Part shown: positions 8,772 to 17,058 of the stretch, in pieces | Layout of the letters: each line of letters opens with the position of its first letter | Position numbering within the stretch: the stretch's first letter is position 1 | From: Pirellulales bacterium | Lineage (GTDB): Bacteria > Planctomycetota > Planctomycetia > Pirellulales > JAICIG01 | DNA length: 64,000 bases | Direction: 5' to 3' | Assembly (NCBI GenBank): GCA_025927475.1 | Contig: JAICLL010000011.1 | Coordinates: forward strand, 1 to 64,000 | Program-made: the position numbers and the translations under genes | The notes under the pieces: generated by a model | Database searches by the model: none | What the model saw: only the letters and a program-made list of their open reading frames with translations | Told to the model about the DNA's origin: nothing

Positions 8772-9632
8772 ATGAGCCACGATACACCAAACGCGGCGCC
8801 GGACGACACAGCAGTACGGGTGGCCTTGTGGCGGGCGCTGCACGTCGAAGCCGATCCGCCACCGCATGTCTTCGAAGACAACGTCGGCCTGAAGTTGGCG
8901 GCGCCGGACGATGGCTGGCGCAGCCGCCCCGATATGGGCCCGTTCACGCGGCCTTTCCGCGCCTCGATCTTGGCCCGCGCGCGTTTCATCGAAGATCTCG
9001 TGGTGGAACAAGCTGCCCGTGGGGTCAGGCAGTACGTGATCCTTGGCGCCGGCTTGGACACCTTCGCTCAGCGCCGGCCGGAGATCGCTTCCGATCTGCT
9101 CGTCTACGAGGTAGATCGGCCCGGCGCGCAGGCGTGGAAACGCCAGCGCCTCGTCGACCTCGGCTTCGGCATTCCGGCGTTCCTGCGGCTGGTGCCAGTC
9201 GATTTCGAGGCGGGCGATCCGTGGTGCGAGCGGCTGACGGCCTCGGGCTTCGACTTGGGGAGGTCGGCGGTCGTGGCCTCCACCGGCGTGAGCATGTACC
9301 TGACTAAGGACGCGATCGCGGCGACGCTGCGCCAGGTCGCGGCCTTCGCTCCGGGTTCCACCTTGGCAATGTCGTTCCTGCTTCCGATCGAACTGGTCGA
9401 CCCCGAGGTGCGTGCCAGCATGGAGCGAGCGGCGGCGGGGGCAAGGGCCAACGGCACACCCTTCCTCAGTTTCTTCACGCCGGCGGAAATGCTCGCGCTA
9501 GCCCGTGAAGCCGGTTTCCGACAAGTCCACCACGTGTCGGCAGCCGCGCTGGCGCAGCGTTACTTTGCCGACCGGATCGATGGCCTTCGCCCGCCCAATA
9601 ACTCCGAGGAATTGTTGGTGGCGACAACATAA
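8772..9632 (+). CDS. SAM-dependent methyltransferase, leucine carboxyl methyltransferase-like (TIGR00027 type)
   Basis: The 286-residue methyltransferase resembles the TIGR00027/LCM group. It has RARFIEDLVVEQAARGVRQY, then YVILGAGLDTFAQRRPEI (SAM-binding loop), VYEVDRPGAQAWKRQRL and VSMYLTKDAIAATL, all typical of the group. I placed the start at the ATG at 8772 because GGAG at 8763-8766 precedes it at normal spacing; the open frame extends upstream to 8634 but without family-like sequence. Many members are of unknown substrate. The DUF72 gene follows 6 bases later. Confidence 0.85.
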   Translation: MSHDTPNAAPDDTAVRVALWRALHVEADPPPHVFEDNVGLKLAAPDDGWRSRPDMGPFTRPFRASILARARFIEDLVVEQAARGVRQYVILGAGLDTFAQRRPEIASDLLVYEVDRPGAQAWKRQRLVDLGFGIPAFLRLVPVDFEAGDPWCERLTASGFDLGRSAVVASTGVSMYLTKDAIAATLRQVAAFAPGSTLAMSFLLPIELVDPEVRASMERAAAGARANGTPFLSFFTPAEMLALAREAGFRQVHHVSAAALAQRYFADRIDGLRPPNNSEELLVATT

Positions 9633-9638
9633 ACTCAC

Positions 9639-10604
9639 ATGGCGGAAATTCGAGTTGGCATCTCGGGCTGGAACTATCCGCCGTGGCGCGGCAACTTCTA
9701 TCCGCAGACGTTGACGCAGCAGCTTGAGCTGGCGTACGCCAGCCGGCGGTTCAACGCCATCGAAATCAATGGAACCTTTTACTCCTTGCAGCGGCCGTCA
9801 AGCTTTCAAGCATGGTATGCGGCTACGCCGCCGGGGTTTGTGTTCGCGCTCAAGGGCGGACGATTCCTGACCCACATGCTCAAGCTCAAGAATCCGCGAC
9901 AGGCTCTGGCCAACTACTTCGCGTCGGGCCTGCTGGGTTTGCGCGAGAAACTCGGCCCCATTCTCTGGCAATTTCCAGCCGCGATGCCGTTTCACGAAGA
10001 TCGGTTCCAGCAATTCTTCGAGCTGCTGCCGCGCGATACGCTCGAGCTGGCGCGCCTTGCCCGAGAGCACGCCCCGAGTCGGAAGGGCCGCGTCTTTTTC
10101 GAGCCCGATGCCCGCAGAACCGTGCGCCACGCCGTCGAGTTCCGGCACGAGACGTTCCTCTGCGAACGATTCGTCGCACTGTTGCGCAAGCACAACATCG
10201 CTCTGGTGGTGGCCGACGTCGCGGGCAAATATCCCACGGCAGAGGACGTGACCGCCGACTGGATCTATGTGCGCCTGCACGGTTCGCGCCAGCTCTACAC
10301 CAGCGGATATTCGCCGCGCGAAATCGAGGCCTGGGCGGCAAAAATACGGGCATGGCACGAAGGAGGCGAGCCAACCGCGGCCCGGCGCATCGCTGGTCCG
10401 GCAAAGCCGGCAACCCAGGGGCAGGACGTCTATGTGTTCTTCGACAATACCGACGTCAAGCTCCGCGCGCCCGTCGACGCGCGCCGGATGGCCAAGGTGT
10501 TGGATATTGGTCCGAGTGAAAACGCCAGCCGTGTCCTCGCCGAGCTTGGCATCAAGCGCAGCGTACAAAACCGGAAACGCGCCGCGCGCAAGCCCGGTCG
10601 ATGA
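9639..10604 (+). CDS. DUF72 domain-containing protein
   Basis: This 321-residue protein begins IRVGISGWNYPPWRGNFYP, the hallmark of DUF72, a TIM-barrel-like family without a settled function. Other family marks are FNAIEINGTFYSLQRPSSFQ, FALKGGRFLTHMLKL, LGPILWQFP and VEFRHETFL. It ends in a basic tail (RSVQNRKRAARKPG). It is downstream of the methyltransferase with a 6-base gap and convergent with the ferredoxin-type gene. Confidence 0.9.
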   Translation: MAEIRVGISGWNYPPWRGNFYPQTLTQQLELAYASRRFNAIEINGTFYSLQRPSSFQAWYAATPPGFVFALKGGRFLTHMLKLKNPRQALANYFASGLLGLREKLGPILWQFPAAMPFHEDRFQQFFELLPRDTLELARLAREHAPSRKGRVFFEPDARRTVRHAVEFRHETFLCERFVALLRKHNIALVVADVAGKYPTAEDVTADWIYVRLHGSRQLYTSGYSPREIEAWAAKIRAWHEGGEPTAARRIAGPAKPATQGQDVYVFFDNTDVKLRAPVDARRMAKVLDIGPSENASRVLAELGIKRSVQNRKRAARKPGR

Positions 10605-10624
10605 GCAAGCTCGACCTGGACCGG

Positions 10625-11962
10625 TTACTGCGGAAAGCACTTTCCGAACGCCACCAGCAGCTTAAGTGGGCCAGCAAGCCGAATCTTCCGCCGCAGCAGT
10701 GCCCACACCACGCTTTTCTCCTTCCTGAGAAAGCCGATCCATGTTTGCGAGTCAGAGGTGACGTGCAGATCGGGCTGGCCAACGTGCCCGTCTTTGACGC
10801 TGATCTTCTGCTGCTGAATCACGACCGTTGCCTGCCGCGGTTCTTGGCCGGTGAAGGTGAAATGAAAGGTGGCGTACAATCCCGCCGATTTGCCCGGCTG
10901 AAAAACGTGCGGCATTCCGTTCAGGAAAACTCCGATGGTGCTCGGCCGCAGGCTGTTGCCCACGTGCTTGATGTTTTTGTGGGGAAACCGCTTGGCGACA
11001 TGATCTTCAGCGTCGGAGTTTTTGGTGACGTAAATCGTCTCTTCCTTCTCTTGAAGAGGCCGCACGACTTCCTTCAGATGTGACTTACGATCGGTGAGGA
11101 ACGGCCCGATAACGTCTTCTCCGGCCGGGCAGACCGCCAGACAGTACGCCGCTTTGTAGTTCGCCCCGAACGACAGACTCTGCCACATCGAAGCCGATTC
11201 CGCATCGCCGACCCGACTGCGGTAGTCGTGGGCGCCGCGGCTGTCGGCCACCTGCTCGACCCAATCAGTGAAGCCGCCCATGAACTCCCGATAGTTATGG
11301 GTGTAGCAGGCTGAGAAGTTAAAATCCCCCTCCGCAGAGATGGCTCCCACGGGACAGGCGGCCACGCACAGTTTGCATTCCAGGCACGGGTTGTAGTCGA
11401 TCGGCTGGCTGGCCTCGGAAACCTCGGCATCCAACAAGATGGTGCCCAACAGAATGAAATTGCCGAACTTCTCGTGGATCACGTTGCGGTGAATGCCCAT
11501 CATTCCCAGCCCTGCCGCCACCGCGACCGGCTTGTGCGACACGACCCACACCTTACCGGGGAACCGGTCCATCTCCATCGGGAAGCCCATCGCCGGGTTC
11601 ATGGCTCGGAACCCCTGGCCTTCCAATTCCTGAACGACATTCCGGGCAATGTCGTTGACCTCATCGCCACTGTGGTGGAATTCGGTGTTCGAGACCGAGC
11701 GAGCCGGGGTCCGAATGGCCTCTCGATTCATGCGAACCACGAAGCTGATCAGCGTCTTGGTGTGGGGAAACGCATTGAGGATGTCTTGGCGCTGATCGTC
11801 CAACGCGGGTCTGCCGATCTCGACAAGCCCCACGTCATCGGCGCCGGCATCGAGGACCAGTTGCTTCAGCCATCCGGCATCGAGCGGTTCCTTCTTGGGC
11901 GGAACGGAGGGTACGGTCTTAAGGTGCATCCGCTGCACGGTCGGGTGCTCTTCGAGCTTCAT
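10625..11962 (-). CDS. 4Fe-4S ferredoxin / reductive-dehalogenase-like protein fused to an SCP2 lipid-binding domain
   Basis: The 445-residue protein is built of three parts. The N-terminal region is like the cobalamin-side domain of epoxyqueuosine reductase and reductive dehalogenases (GLGMMGIHRNVIHEKFG). A two-cluster ferredoxin segment follows with CLECKLCVAACPVGA and, later, YCLAVCPAGED. The C-terminal about 110 residues resemble an SCP2 sterol/lipid-carrier domain (GVFLNGMPHVFQPGKSAGL, then ATFHFTFTGQEP). The start at 11962 is chosen because AAGGAG lies 6 bases upstream. Its promoter region carries the same 20-base motif as the MarR gene just upstream, so it is the likely regulatory target. 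The reaction is unknown. Confidence 0.75.
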   Translation of the reverse strand: MKLEEHPTVQRMHLKTVPSVPPKKEPLDAGWLKQLVLDAGADDVGLVEIGRPALDDQRQDILNAFPHTKTLISFVVRMNREAIRTPARSVSNTEFHHSGDEVNDIARNVVQELEGQGFRAMNPAMGFPMEMDRFPGKVWVVSHKPVAVAAGLGMMGIHRNVIHEKFGNFILLGTILLDAEVSEASQPIDYNPCLECKLCVAACPVGAISAEGDFNFSACYTHNYREFMGGFTDWVEQVADSRGAHDYRSRVGDAESASMWQSLSFGANYKAAYCLAVCPAGEDVIGPFLTDRKSHLKEVVRPLQEKEETIYVTKNSDAEDHVAKRFPHKNIKHVGNSLRPSTIGVFLNGMPHVFQPGKSAGLYATFHFTFTGQEPRQATVVIQQQKISVKDGHVGQPDLHVTSDSQTWIGFLRKEKSVVWALLRRKIRLAGPLKLLVAFGKCFPQ

Positions 11963-11974
11963 GGTCGCTCCTTG

Positions 11975-11994
11975 TTGTATATGCAATTATATGG
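11975..11994 (-). promoter_or_regulatory. Putative MarR operator upstream of the ferredoxin-SCP2 gene
   Basis: The plus strand reads TTGTATATGCAATTATATGG. It matches the motif in the marR promoter at 12495-12514 in 18 of 20 positions. The core TTGTATATGCAA is an imperfect palindrome, as expected of a MarR dimer site. It lies 12 bases before the chosen start codon and overlaps TATAAT-like sequence. Confidence 0.65.
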
Positions 11995-12003
11995 ATAAAA
12001 AAA

Positions 12004-12474
12004 TCAGCTTGCGGCGTCCGCTTGGCTGGTTCGCCGCATGGCACCTTTGCTGACGACCCTGTTCAACTGCTCCACGAACCCCTCGCCAAGAAGCTTCCTG
12101 ACCTGCTGTTGCGCCTCGCTCCAGGCCGGAACCGCTTTTTCCAGCAGCCTGCGTCCCCGCGGTGTCAGGCGAAATGGCTGCGAACGGCCATCCTCGTCGG
12201 GCACCACTTCCAGCCAGCCGCGCGCCTTCATCCGTTCGACGTTGCGACTGAGGGTCGAAACGTCGAGCTGGAGATGTTCGCAAACTTCCACGGGGCGAGC
12301 CGTGCCCATCTTGGCAGCGGCGACCAGAATGTTCATCTGACTCACCTTCAAGTCGAGCGACCGCAGGGCGTCGTCGTAGATGTTGGTGACGACGCGATTC
12401 AGCATGCGCAGCCGAACGGCAACGCACTCGCTGGCCACTTTGTCAATCATTGCTTGCACAGGCTCGGCTCCCAT
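12004..12474 (-). CDS. MarR family transcriptional regulator
   Basis: The 156-residue winged-helix regulator shows the MarR pattern: LKVSQMNILVAAAKMGTARP, then the recognition region VCEHLQLDVSTLSRNVERM, then the wing GWLEVVPDEDGRSQPFRLTPRG. MarR proteins are dimeric repressors that usually respond to small aromatic or oxidative signals. I chose the ATG at 12474 over the upstream in-frame start at 12579 because a clear promoter and an operator-like motif lie at 12494-12522, inside that longer frame. The same motif precedes the ferredoxin-SCP2 gene downstream, so autoregulation plus control of that gene is the simple reading. Confidence 0.85.
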   Translation of the reverse strand: MGAEPVQAMIDKVASECVAVRLRMLNRVVTNIYDDALRSLDLKVSQMNILVAAAKMGTARPVEVCEHLQLDVSTLSRNVERMKARGWLEVVPDEDGRSQPFRLTPRGRRLLEKAVPAWSEAQQQVRKLLGEGFVEQLNRVVSKGAMRRTSQADAAS

Positions 12475-12493
12475 TTCATGGCTGCTTGATTTG

Positions 12494-12522
12494 ATTGTAT
12501 ATGCAACTACATGGTTGGTCAA
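12494..12522 (-). promoter_or_regulatory. marR promoter with embedded operator
   Basis: On the minus strand TTGACC (12522-12517) and TACAAT (12499-12494) are separated by exactly 17 bases, a near-consensus housekeeping promoter. The 20-base operator-like motif TTGTATATGCAACTACATGG (plus strand, 12495-12514) fills the spacer and the -10 element, so bound repressor would block polymerase. Confidence 0.75.
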
Positions 12523-12722
12523 GAGGGGGGACTTGAGGTCTTTTATCAGCGAAAATGATGTTGACACGAGCGTTGGCAACTTTGGTCGGCAAAAAAAATT
12601 GAACTTTCCTGTCCCCAGATTGCGGAGCTGGAGCGGTAATCTTGATGGACGGTCACCCGACCATCGACTGCCTGCGGCAAGTGCCAGCGCGTCCGACTTG
12701 TCATTCTCGTTGGGAGTTCGGA

Positions 12723-13289
12723 GTGGATACTGACAGCTTTGCCGAACTGATCGCGCCAGTTAAGAACCGGATGTTCGAGACGGTCTGGCGGGTTTTGCGT
12801 CACACGCAAGATACCGAAGACGCTCTGCAAAACGCCCTGATCACCGTGTGGCGGCAGCAGGCGCGAATTGCACGCCATGCTGCTCCGCAGGCGTTGATTC
12901 TGAAGATCTGCGCCGACGCCGCGATCGATCAATTCCGCCGCTGCCGGCGCCGCCGCGACAAACAGGATATTTCCGCGGTCGAGATAGGTCTCTGCTCCGG
13001 TCGACCGTCACCGATCGAAGACGCGATTGGGCAGGAAACGTTGGAAATCGTCATGGAAGCCATTTCGCGACTTTCGCCGAAGCAGGCGACGGCGATCGTG
13101 ATGCGATTCGTTCAAGGCGAATCCGACGCCGCCATCGCGGCCGTAATGGGCTGCGGCATCGAGACAGTCCGCGAGCACCTTGACCGCGGTCGAGAACGAC
13201 TTGGCCGGATGGTGGGGCGCCTGGCGCCACACGACCGGAGTTTGGCCAATACCGCCAAAACGCACCTTCCCGAGGAGAACGAACGATGA
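12723..13289 (+). CDS. ECF-type RNA polymerase sigma factor
   Basis: The 188-residue sigma-70 family factor has region 2 (MFETVWRVLRHTQDTEDALQ and the following WRQQARI) and region 4 (ISRLSPKQATAIVMRFVQGE, then AAVMGCGIETVREHLDRGRE). The GTG at 12723 is taken as start because GGGAG lies 6 bases before it; an in-frame ATG at 12642 would add 27 residues without family features. Its stop overlaps the next gene by 4 bases (ATGA), so its membrane partner is translated with it, the usual layout of an ECF sigma with a regulator. Confidence 0.85.
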   Translation: MDTDSFAELIAPVKNRMFETVWRVLRHTQDTEDALQNALITVWRQQARIARHAAPQALILKICADAAIDQFRRCRRRRDKQDISAVEIGLCSGRPSPIEDAIGQETLEIVMEAISRLSPKQATAIVMRFVQGESDAAIAAVMGCGIETVREHLDRGRERLGRMVGRLAPHDRSLANTAKTHLPEENER

Positions 13290-14935
13290 ACCATGAAAAT
13301 GGACGATTGCCGACGGTTGATGCCGCCCTGGAGCAGTTTTCGAGAATTGCCGTACCCCCCGACGTCGAGCGGCGGCTCGAAGCACGCTTGCAGGAGTTTT
13401 GCCGGCAACCGCAACCTCGGGCAGCGGCTCGCAGGCCGGCCTTTCAGCACCCGTTTCGACGGCGTCTGGTTCGGGCATCGGTGGCAGCCGGTCTGGCGGC
13501 GGCGGCGGTGGCTGCCTTGTTCGTAGCGCTGGGCAATCGCGACGCCTGGGCGCAAGTGGCGAACTCATTGCGGTCAAAACCGTGGGTGCGAGTGACCTTG
13601 CAGATCCCCAAAGGGGCGCCCGTTCCCGAAGGTTTTCGCGCCCCGGAAATGTGGTTTTCGGCCGAACATAAGGTCGCCGCACGGCGCATGAACCTCGGAT
13701 TCGGTCAAGCGGCGCAGTACATCGACTTCACTGTCGAGGAGACTTACGAATATGATCCTCAAGCAAAAACCTTGAATCACTTGCTGACCCGCGATTCCGA
13801 CAACGTTGAATTCGGACACTTTGAGACGCTGTTGCGCCTCATCTCCGCGGGAGACCGCGAGCTGAAATTGCCCGCATCGCCCATTCAAGTTCTCGGGCGC
13901 ACCCGACGCGACGTGCCAGACGGAGACCGCCGCTGGACCGAGTTCACCTTCGAGTGCCGCGATGCCAGGCGTACACCAAACGATTATCGGGTGACGTTCC
14001 GCGTCGATCCGGAAAAGCAATTGCCCATGGAAATGCGGAGCACGGAGAAATTCGCCTCGAATGACCCCGTGGCCGAGCGCAGCTACTCGATGGACTATCC
14101 AGACGCTGGTCCGGAAGACATTTACGCGCTGGGCGTGCCTCGCGATGCGAAGGTCGTCGATCGACGCCCCACAACCGAGAACGGCCAGGAAATCAAACAG
14201 TTTCTGGCGGCATATCACCAGGCCCGAAGCAAACCGCTGGAACCCTTCTCGACCGTCGTGCTTTGCTCGAGTCCCCAGCAGAACTTCTCCGACATCATTC
14301 GCGCCTTTCGCGGACGCGGCGATGGCCAGAGCGTGCAATTCGAGGAAGTCGATGGGCAACAGTTGCTGGAGCTTCGTAAGCAGTGCTGGTCTGGGCAGAT
14401 CACCCGTCCGGACAATGTCGATCCGGCGACGTGGTGGAGGCAGCAGGTCGCAGGGCCGACGTTCGCCTCGACGCCTCGCGGCGATGAACTACTGCCGCAC
14501 CGCGTCGGCTATCCCAATTCTCTCACGTTGGGGCCTTCCCCCGTCAACAATCCGAACTACCACGTCACTCTCGATCGGCAGCCGCGATTGGGACCGGCGG
14601 GGACGGTCTTGCTGACCATCCGGGTCGAGACGGAACCCGGCTTCAACCTCATGTATTACTGGATCGCTCCCGAGCAAGACTATCTGGTGCTCAGGCAGGA
14701 GATGCACTTCTCGCGGAATCAAGCCTGGGACAATGTGACCCAGATCATCGACCAAGTTCAGCAGTCGCCGAGTGGACGCTGGTACGCAACCGAAGTTCGC
14801 CAGGGCAGAATTGAAAAACACGGCGACGACCTGCCTGCGGAAGACATATTCGGGAAACCGGGTGAGCGGCGGACGGGAATGGAAATCGGGCCGGTCACGA
14901 CCACGTTGCTTCGGTATTTCGTGGAGTTCGATTGA
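13286..14935 (+). CDS. Membrane-anchored partner of the ECF sigma factor
   Basis: This 549-residue protein has about 55 cytoplasmic residues, one transmembrane segment (VAAGLAAAAVAALFVALG) and a long outer domain. The outer part resembles the outer-membrane-lipoprotein-sorting-like proteins that often follow sigma factors in planctomycetes (WVRVTLQIPKG, YEYDPQAKTL, LPMEMRSTEKF). It may act as an anti-sigma factor that senses the envelope, but a zinc-binding anti-sigma motif is not visible. Translational overlap with the sigma gene is the main evidence for a joint role. Confidence 0.6.
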   Translation: MNHENGRLPTVDAALEQFSRIAVPPDVERRLEARLQEFCRQPQPRAAARRPAFQHPFRRRLVRASVAAGLAAAAVAALFVALGNRDAWAQVANSLRSKPWVRVTLQIPKGAPVPEGFRAPEMWFSAEHKVAARRMNLGFGQAAQYIDFTVEETYEYDPQAKTLNHLLTRDSDNVEFGHFETLLRLISAGDRELKLPASPIQVLGRTRRDVPDGDRRWTEFTFECRDARRTPNDYRVTFRVDPEKQLPMEMRSTEKFASNDPVAERSYSMDYPDAGPEDIYALGVPRDAKVVDRRPTTENGQEIKQFLAAYHQARSKPLEPFSTVVLCSSPQQNFSDIIRAFRGRGDGQSVQFEEVDGQQLLELRKQCWSGQITRPDNVDPATWWRQQVAGPTFASTPRGDELLPHRVGYPNSLTLGPSPVNNPNYHVTLDRQPRLGPAGTVLLTIRVETEPGFNLMYYWIAPEQDYLVLRQEMHFSRNQAWDNVTQIIDQVQQSPSGRWYATEVRQGRIEKHGDDLPAEDIFGKPGERRTGMEIGPVTTTLLRYFVEFD

Positions 14936-14992
14936 GGGGATGACCGTCGGGTGAATGCGTTGCGTCGGTCGGGGCTGGCGGTCTAAAATGAA

Positions 14993-15685
14993 ATGAGGTT
15001 CGCGACGACGTTTCACTCGCGTTGGGCCAATGCAATTGCCGACGCGTTGAACGCCGATCTCTTGCCGCCGGACTATTTCGCCGAGCCTGAAACGCACGCC
15101 AGCGGGCGGGTAGAAATCGACGTGGCGACCTTTGAATCGCCCGGCGAGCGGACAGCCGGCGGGGGGCTGGCCACGGCCATGCTCCCGACGCGCGTCTGGA
15201 ACGCTCCCCCGGCGGCGCTCTCGATGCCCTGCGTATTTCCAGGGGCGTTTCGCGTGCGGGTGTTCCGCAACGAAGGCGGCGCAGTTCTCGTCGGCGCGAT
15301 CGAGCTCGCCAGCCCGGGCAACAAAGACCGCGCCGAAGAGCGGCGGGCTTTTGCCGCCAAGTGCGCCAACTACCTCTATGAAGGCGTGAGCCTCATTCTC
15401 TTGAACGTCGTTACCAACTGCCATGGAAACCTGCACAATGATCTTGTCGACTTGATGCAGTGCGGCCCGAGCTTCCACTTCGGCCGTGCGGAATCGCTCT
15501 ACGCCGTTGGTTATCGGCCGGTTCGCCGCGAGTCGGCCGACGTCGTCGATATATGGCCGACGGAGCTTTTTCTAGGGCAACCTCTGCCGACGCTCCCGCT
15601 TTATTTGAGAGGCGATGTCTGCGTTCCGGTCGAGCTCGAGGCGACGTATAACGACGCCAGCCGTCGGCTGCGTCTGACCTGGTGA
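14993..15685 (+). CDS. DUF4058 family protein
   Basis: The 230-residue protein belongs to DUF4058, a family common in planctomycetes and cyanobacteria, of unknown function. Diagnostic segments are FRVRVFRNEGGAVLVGAIEL, ASPGNKDRAEERRAFAAKCA, VSLILLNVVTNCHGNLHNDL and the end VPVELEATYNDASRRLRLTW. The N-terminus is shorter than in many members. It lies at the left edge of the defence island and has a decayed relative at its right edge (32.05-32.6 kb, opposite strand). Confidence 0.82.
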   Translation: MRFATTFHSRWANAIADALNADLLPPDYFAEPETHASGRVEIDVATFESPGERTAGGGLATAMLPTRVWNAPPAALSMPCVFPGAFRVRVFRNEGGAVLVGAIELASPGNKDRAEERRAFAAKCANYLYEGVSLILLNVVTNCHGNLHNDLVDLMQCGPSFHFGRAESLYAVGYRPVRRESADVVDIWPTELFLGQPLPTLPLYLRGDVCVPVELEATYNDASRRLRLTW

Positions 15686-15909
15686 GCGCCCGCTCCGCAG
15701 ATCGAAGCCGTCGCGCACCTTCACATTCGAGAGGAGAATAGCGATATCTTCCCCCTTTCCGAGCATGGCCCCCTTTCTGGAACACCTTACGCCCGCGAAG
15801 TGAGCTACCAGGCAGACACCCCAGTGCCGCCCCTACGTCCCGATCAGCAGGAATGGGCGAAGGGAGTATTGCAACGCGCGCTACCGGAATCGTGAATGAC
15901 GAGCACGCT

Positions 15910-17058
15910 TTAACAATCGCCTGCCCAATTCTGAATGGTCGTCCGGCACAAGTCTTCTGGCAGGAACTCTTGCTCAAGTCGTCCGCGGGGTGCTTCGAGC
16001 AGTTGTCGATAGAGGCGCTGCTCAGCCGGGCTTAAATCGACAGGCGGTTCGGCGCCCGCGACAACGGGCTCGGCCACCGCCAAATGGGCGAATTGCTCAT
16101 AAACCTCCGAAGTCATCAGGAGCGGGTGCAGATTTCGGATCGCTTTCCTTGCTCTGGCAAGAAGTTGCAAGCCCCACGTATCGATGTCGCCCCAATAGGC
16201 GACCTGCTTCCCGGACGGCCCGTCTCCTTCAAGCCACGCCAAGTCAAATCCGCTGCCGAGCACCGCAATCGTCTGCGATAAGACAGGAAGCTGATGCTGG
16301 CAGCTTTCGTTTTCGACGAGCAACAGCCGCGTGCCGGGCAGCGCCGCCTCGCGGAGTTCGGAACTGCGAACACGAGCTTTTTTAAAGGGAAGCAGCGATC
16401 CGTCCAGATCCATCAGCAGCAGCCAATGTTCGCCGTCGACAAAAGCCCCAAGAAAGTTCTCCAACCCCATGCGGCTCACTTCGCCGTCGAACCGCTCATC
16501 GAGCAGCGCGGTGACCAACGGCGCGCTGCGCTCGAAGAATTTTGTATCGTTTCCTTGGTTTGACAGCATTCGCAATGGCCGTCCTTGCGCGCAGTTGGGT
16601 TCCAGCGCCAGGGAGAGGCGCGCCGCCTGGACAACTTCGGCGATCGGCTTGCCTCGCCACAGTGACCGCTTGCGAACAAGCAGCGAATGAAATGCGGAGT
16701 CGACATGCTCGACGAAACTCGCCAGCGCGTCGAACTCTTGCCGCATCGCCGCGTCGGAACACGCTTCCAGCCATTCGCTCGGCATTCGCAGACACCATTG
16801 CGCCGGGATTTCAACCGCGTCCGACGTTGCGCGATAGCGGACAGATTCCCAGATTACCTTTCCGACTCGCACCTGCCTCCAAGCGGCAATGTGGCGTTTG
16901 ACGGAATCGAGGTCCGCGTTGAGCCTCTTTGCCGAAGGACGCCCGATGGAAACGAGAACCGGCCAGGCCTCTTTGCCTCCCAGGAGGCGAGCTTCTCTGC
17001 GCGCGGCGTTTTCCCATTGGCGCCGGAGCATCACGCGTATTTCAGCCGGCGACTTCAT
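15910..17058 (-). CDS. jetD: Wadjet protein JetD (DUF3322/DUF2220, Toprim-type nuclease)
   Basis: The 382-residue protein is the nuclease of the Wadjet system, which cuts closed-circular plasmid DNA after loop extrusion by JetABC. The N-terminal half matches DUF3322 (PAEIRVMLRRQWENAARREA; WPVLVSIGRPSAKRLN). The C-terminal DUF2220 half carries the Toprim-like acidic residues: LLLVENE with E249, and YWGDIDTWG with D291 and D293. The start at 17058 overlaps the jetC stop as ATGA. The frame is open further upstream but that part lies inside jetC. It is the last gene of jetABCD. Confidence 0.93.
   Translation of the reverse strand: MKSPAEIRVMLRRQWENAARREARLLGGKEAWPVLVSIGRPSAKRLNADLDSVKRHIAAWRQVRVGKVIWESVRYRATSDAVEIPAQWCLRMPSEWLEACSDAAMRQEFDALASFVEHVDSAFHSLLVRKRSLWRGKPIAEVVQAARLSLALEPNCAQGRPLRMLSNQGNDTKFFERSAPLVTALLDERFDGEVSRMGLENFLGAFVDGEHWLLLMDLDGSLLPFKKARVRSSELREAALPGTRLLLVENESCQHQLPVLSQTIAVLGSGFDLAWLEGDGPSGKQVAYWGDIDTWGLQLLARARKAIRNLHPLLMTSEVYEQFAHLAVAEPVVAGAEPPVDLSPAEQRLYRQLLEAPRGRLEQEFLPEDLCRTTIQNWAGDC

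Noticed and set aside
12475-12579. N-terminal extension of the MarR protein to 12579
   Set aside because: It would place a near-consensus promoter and the operator inside the coding sequence and adds no family sequence.
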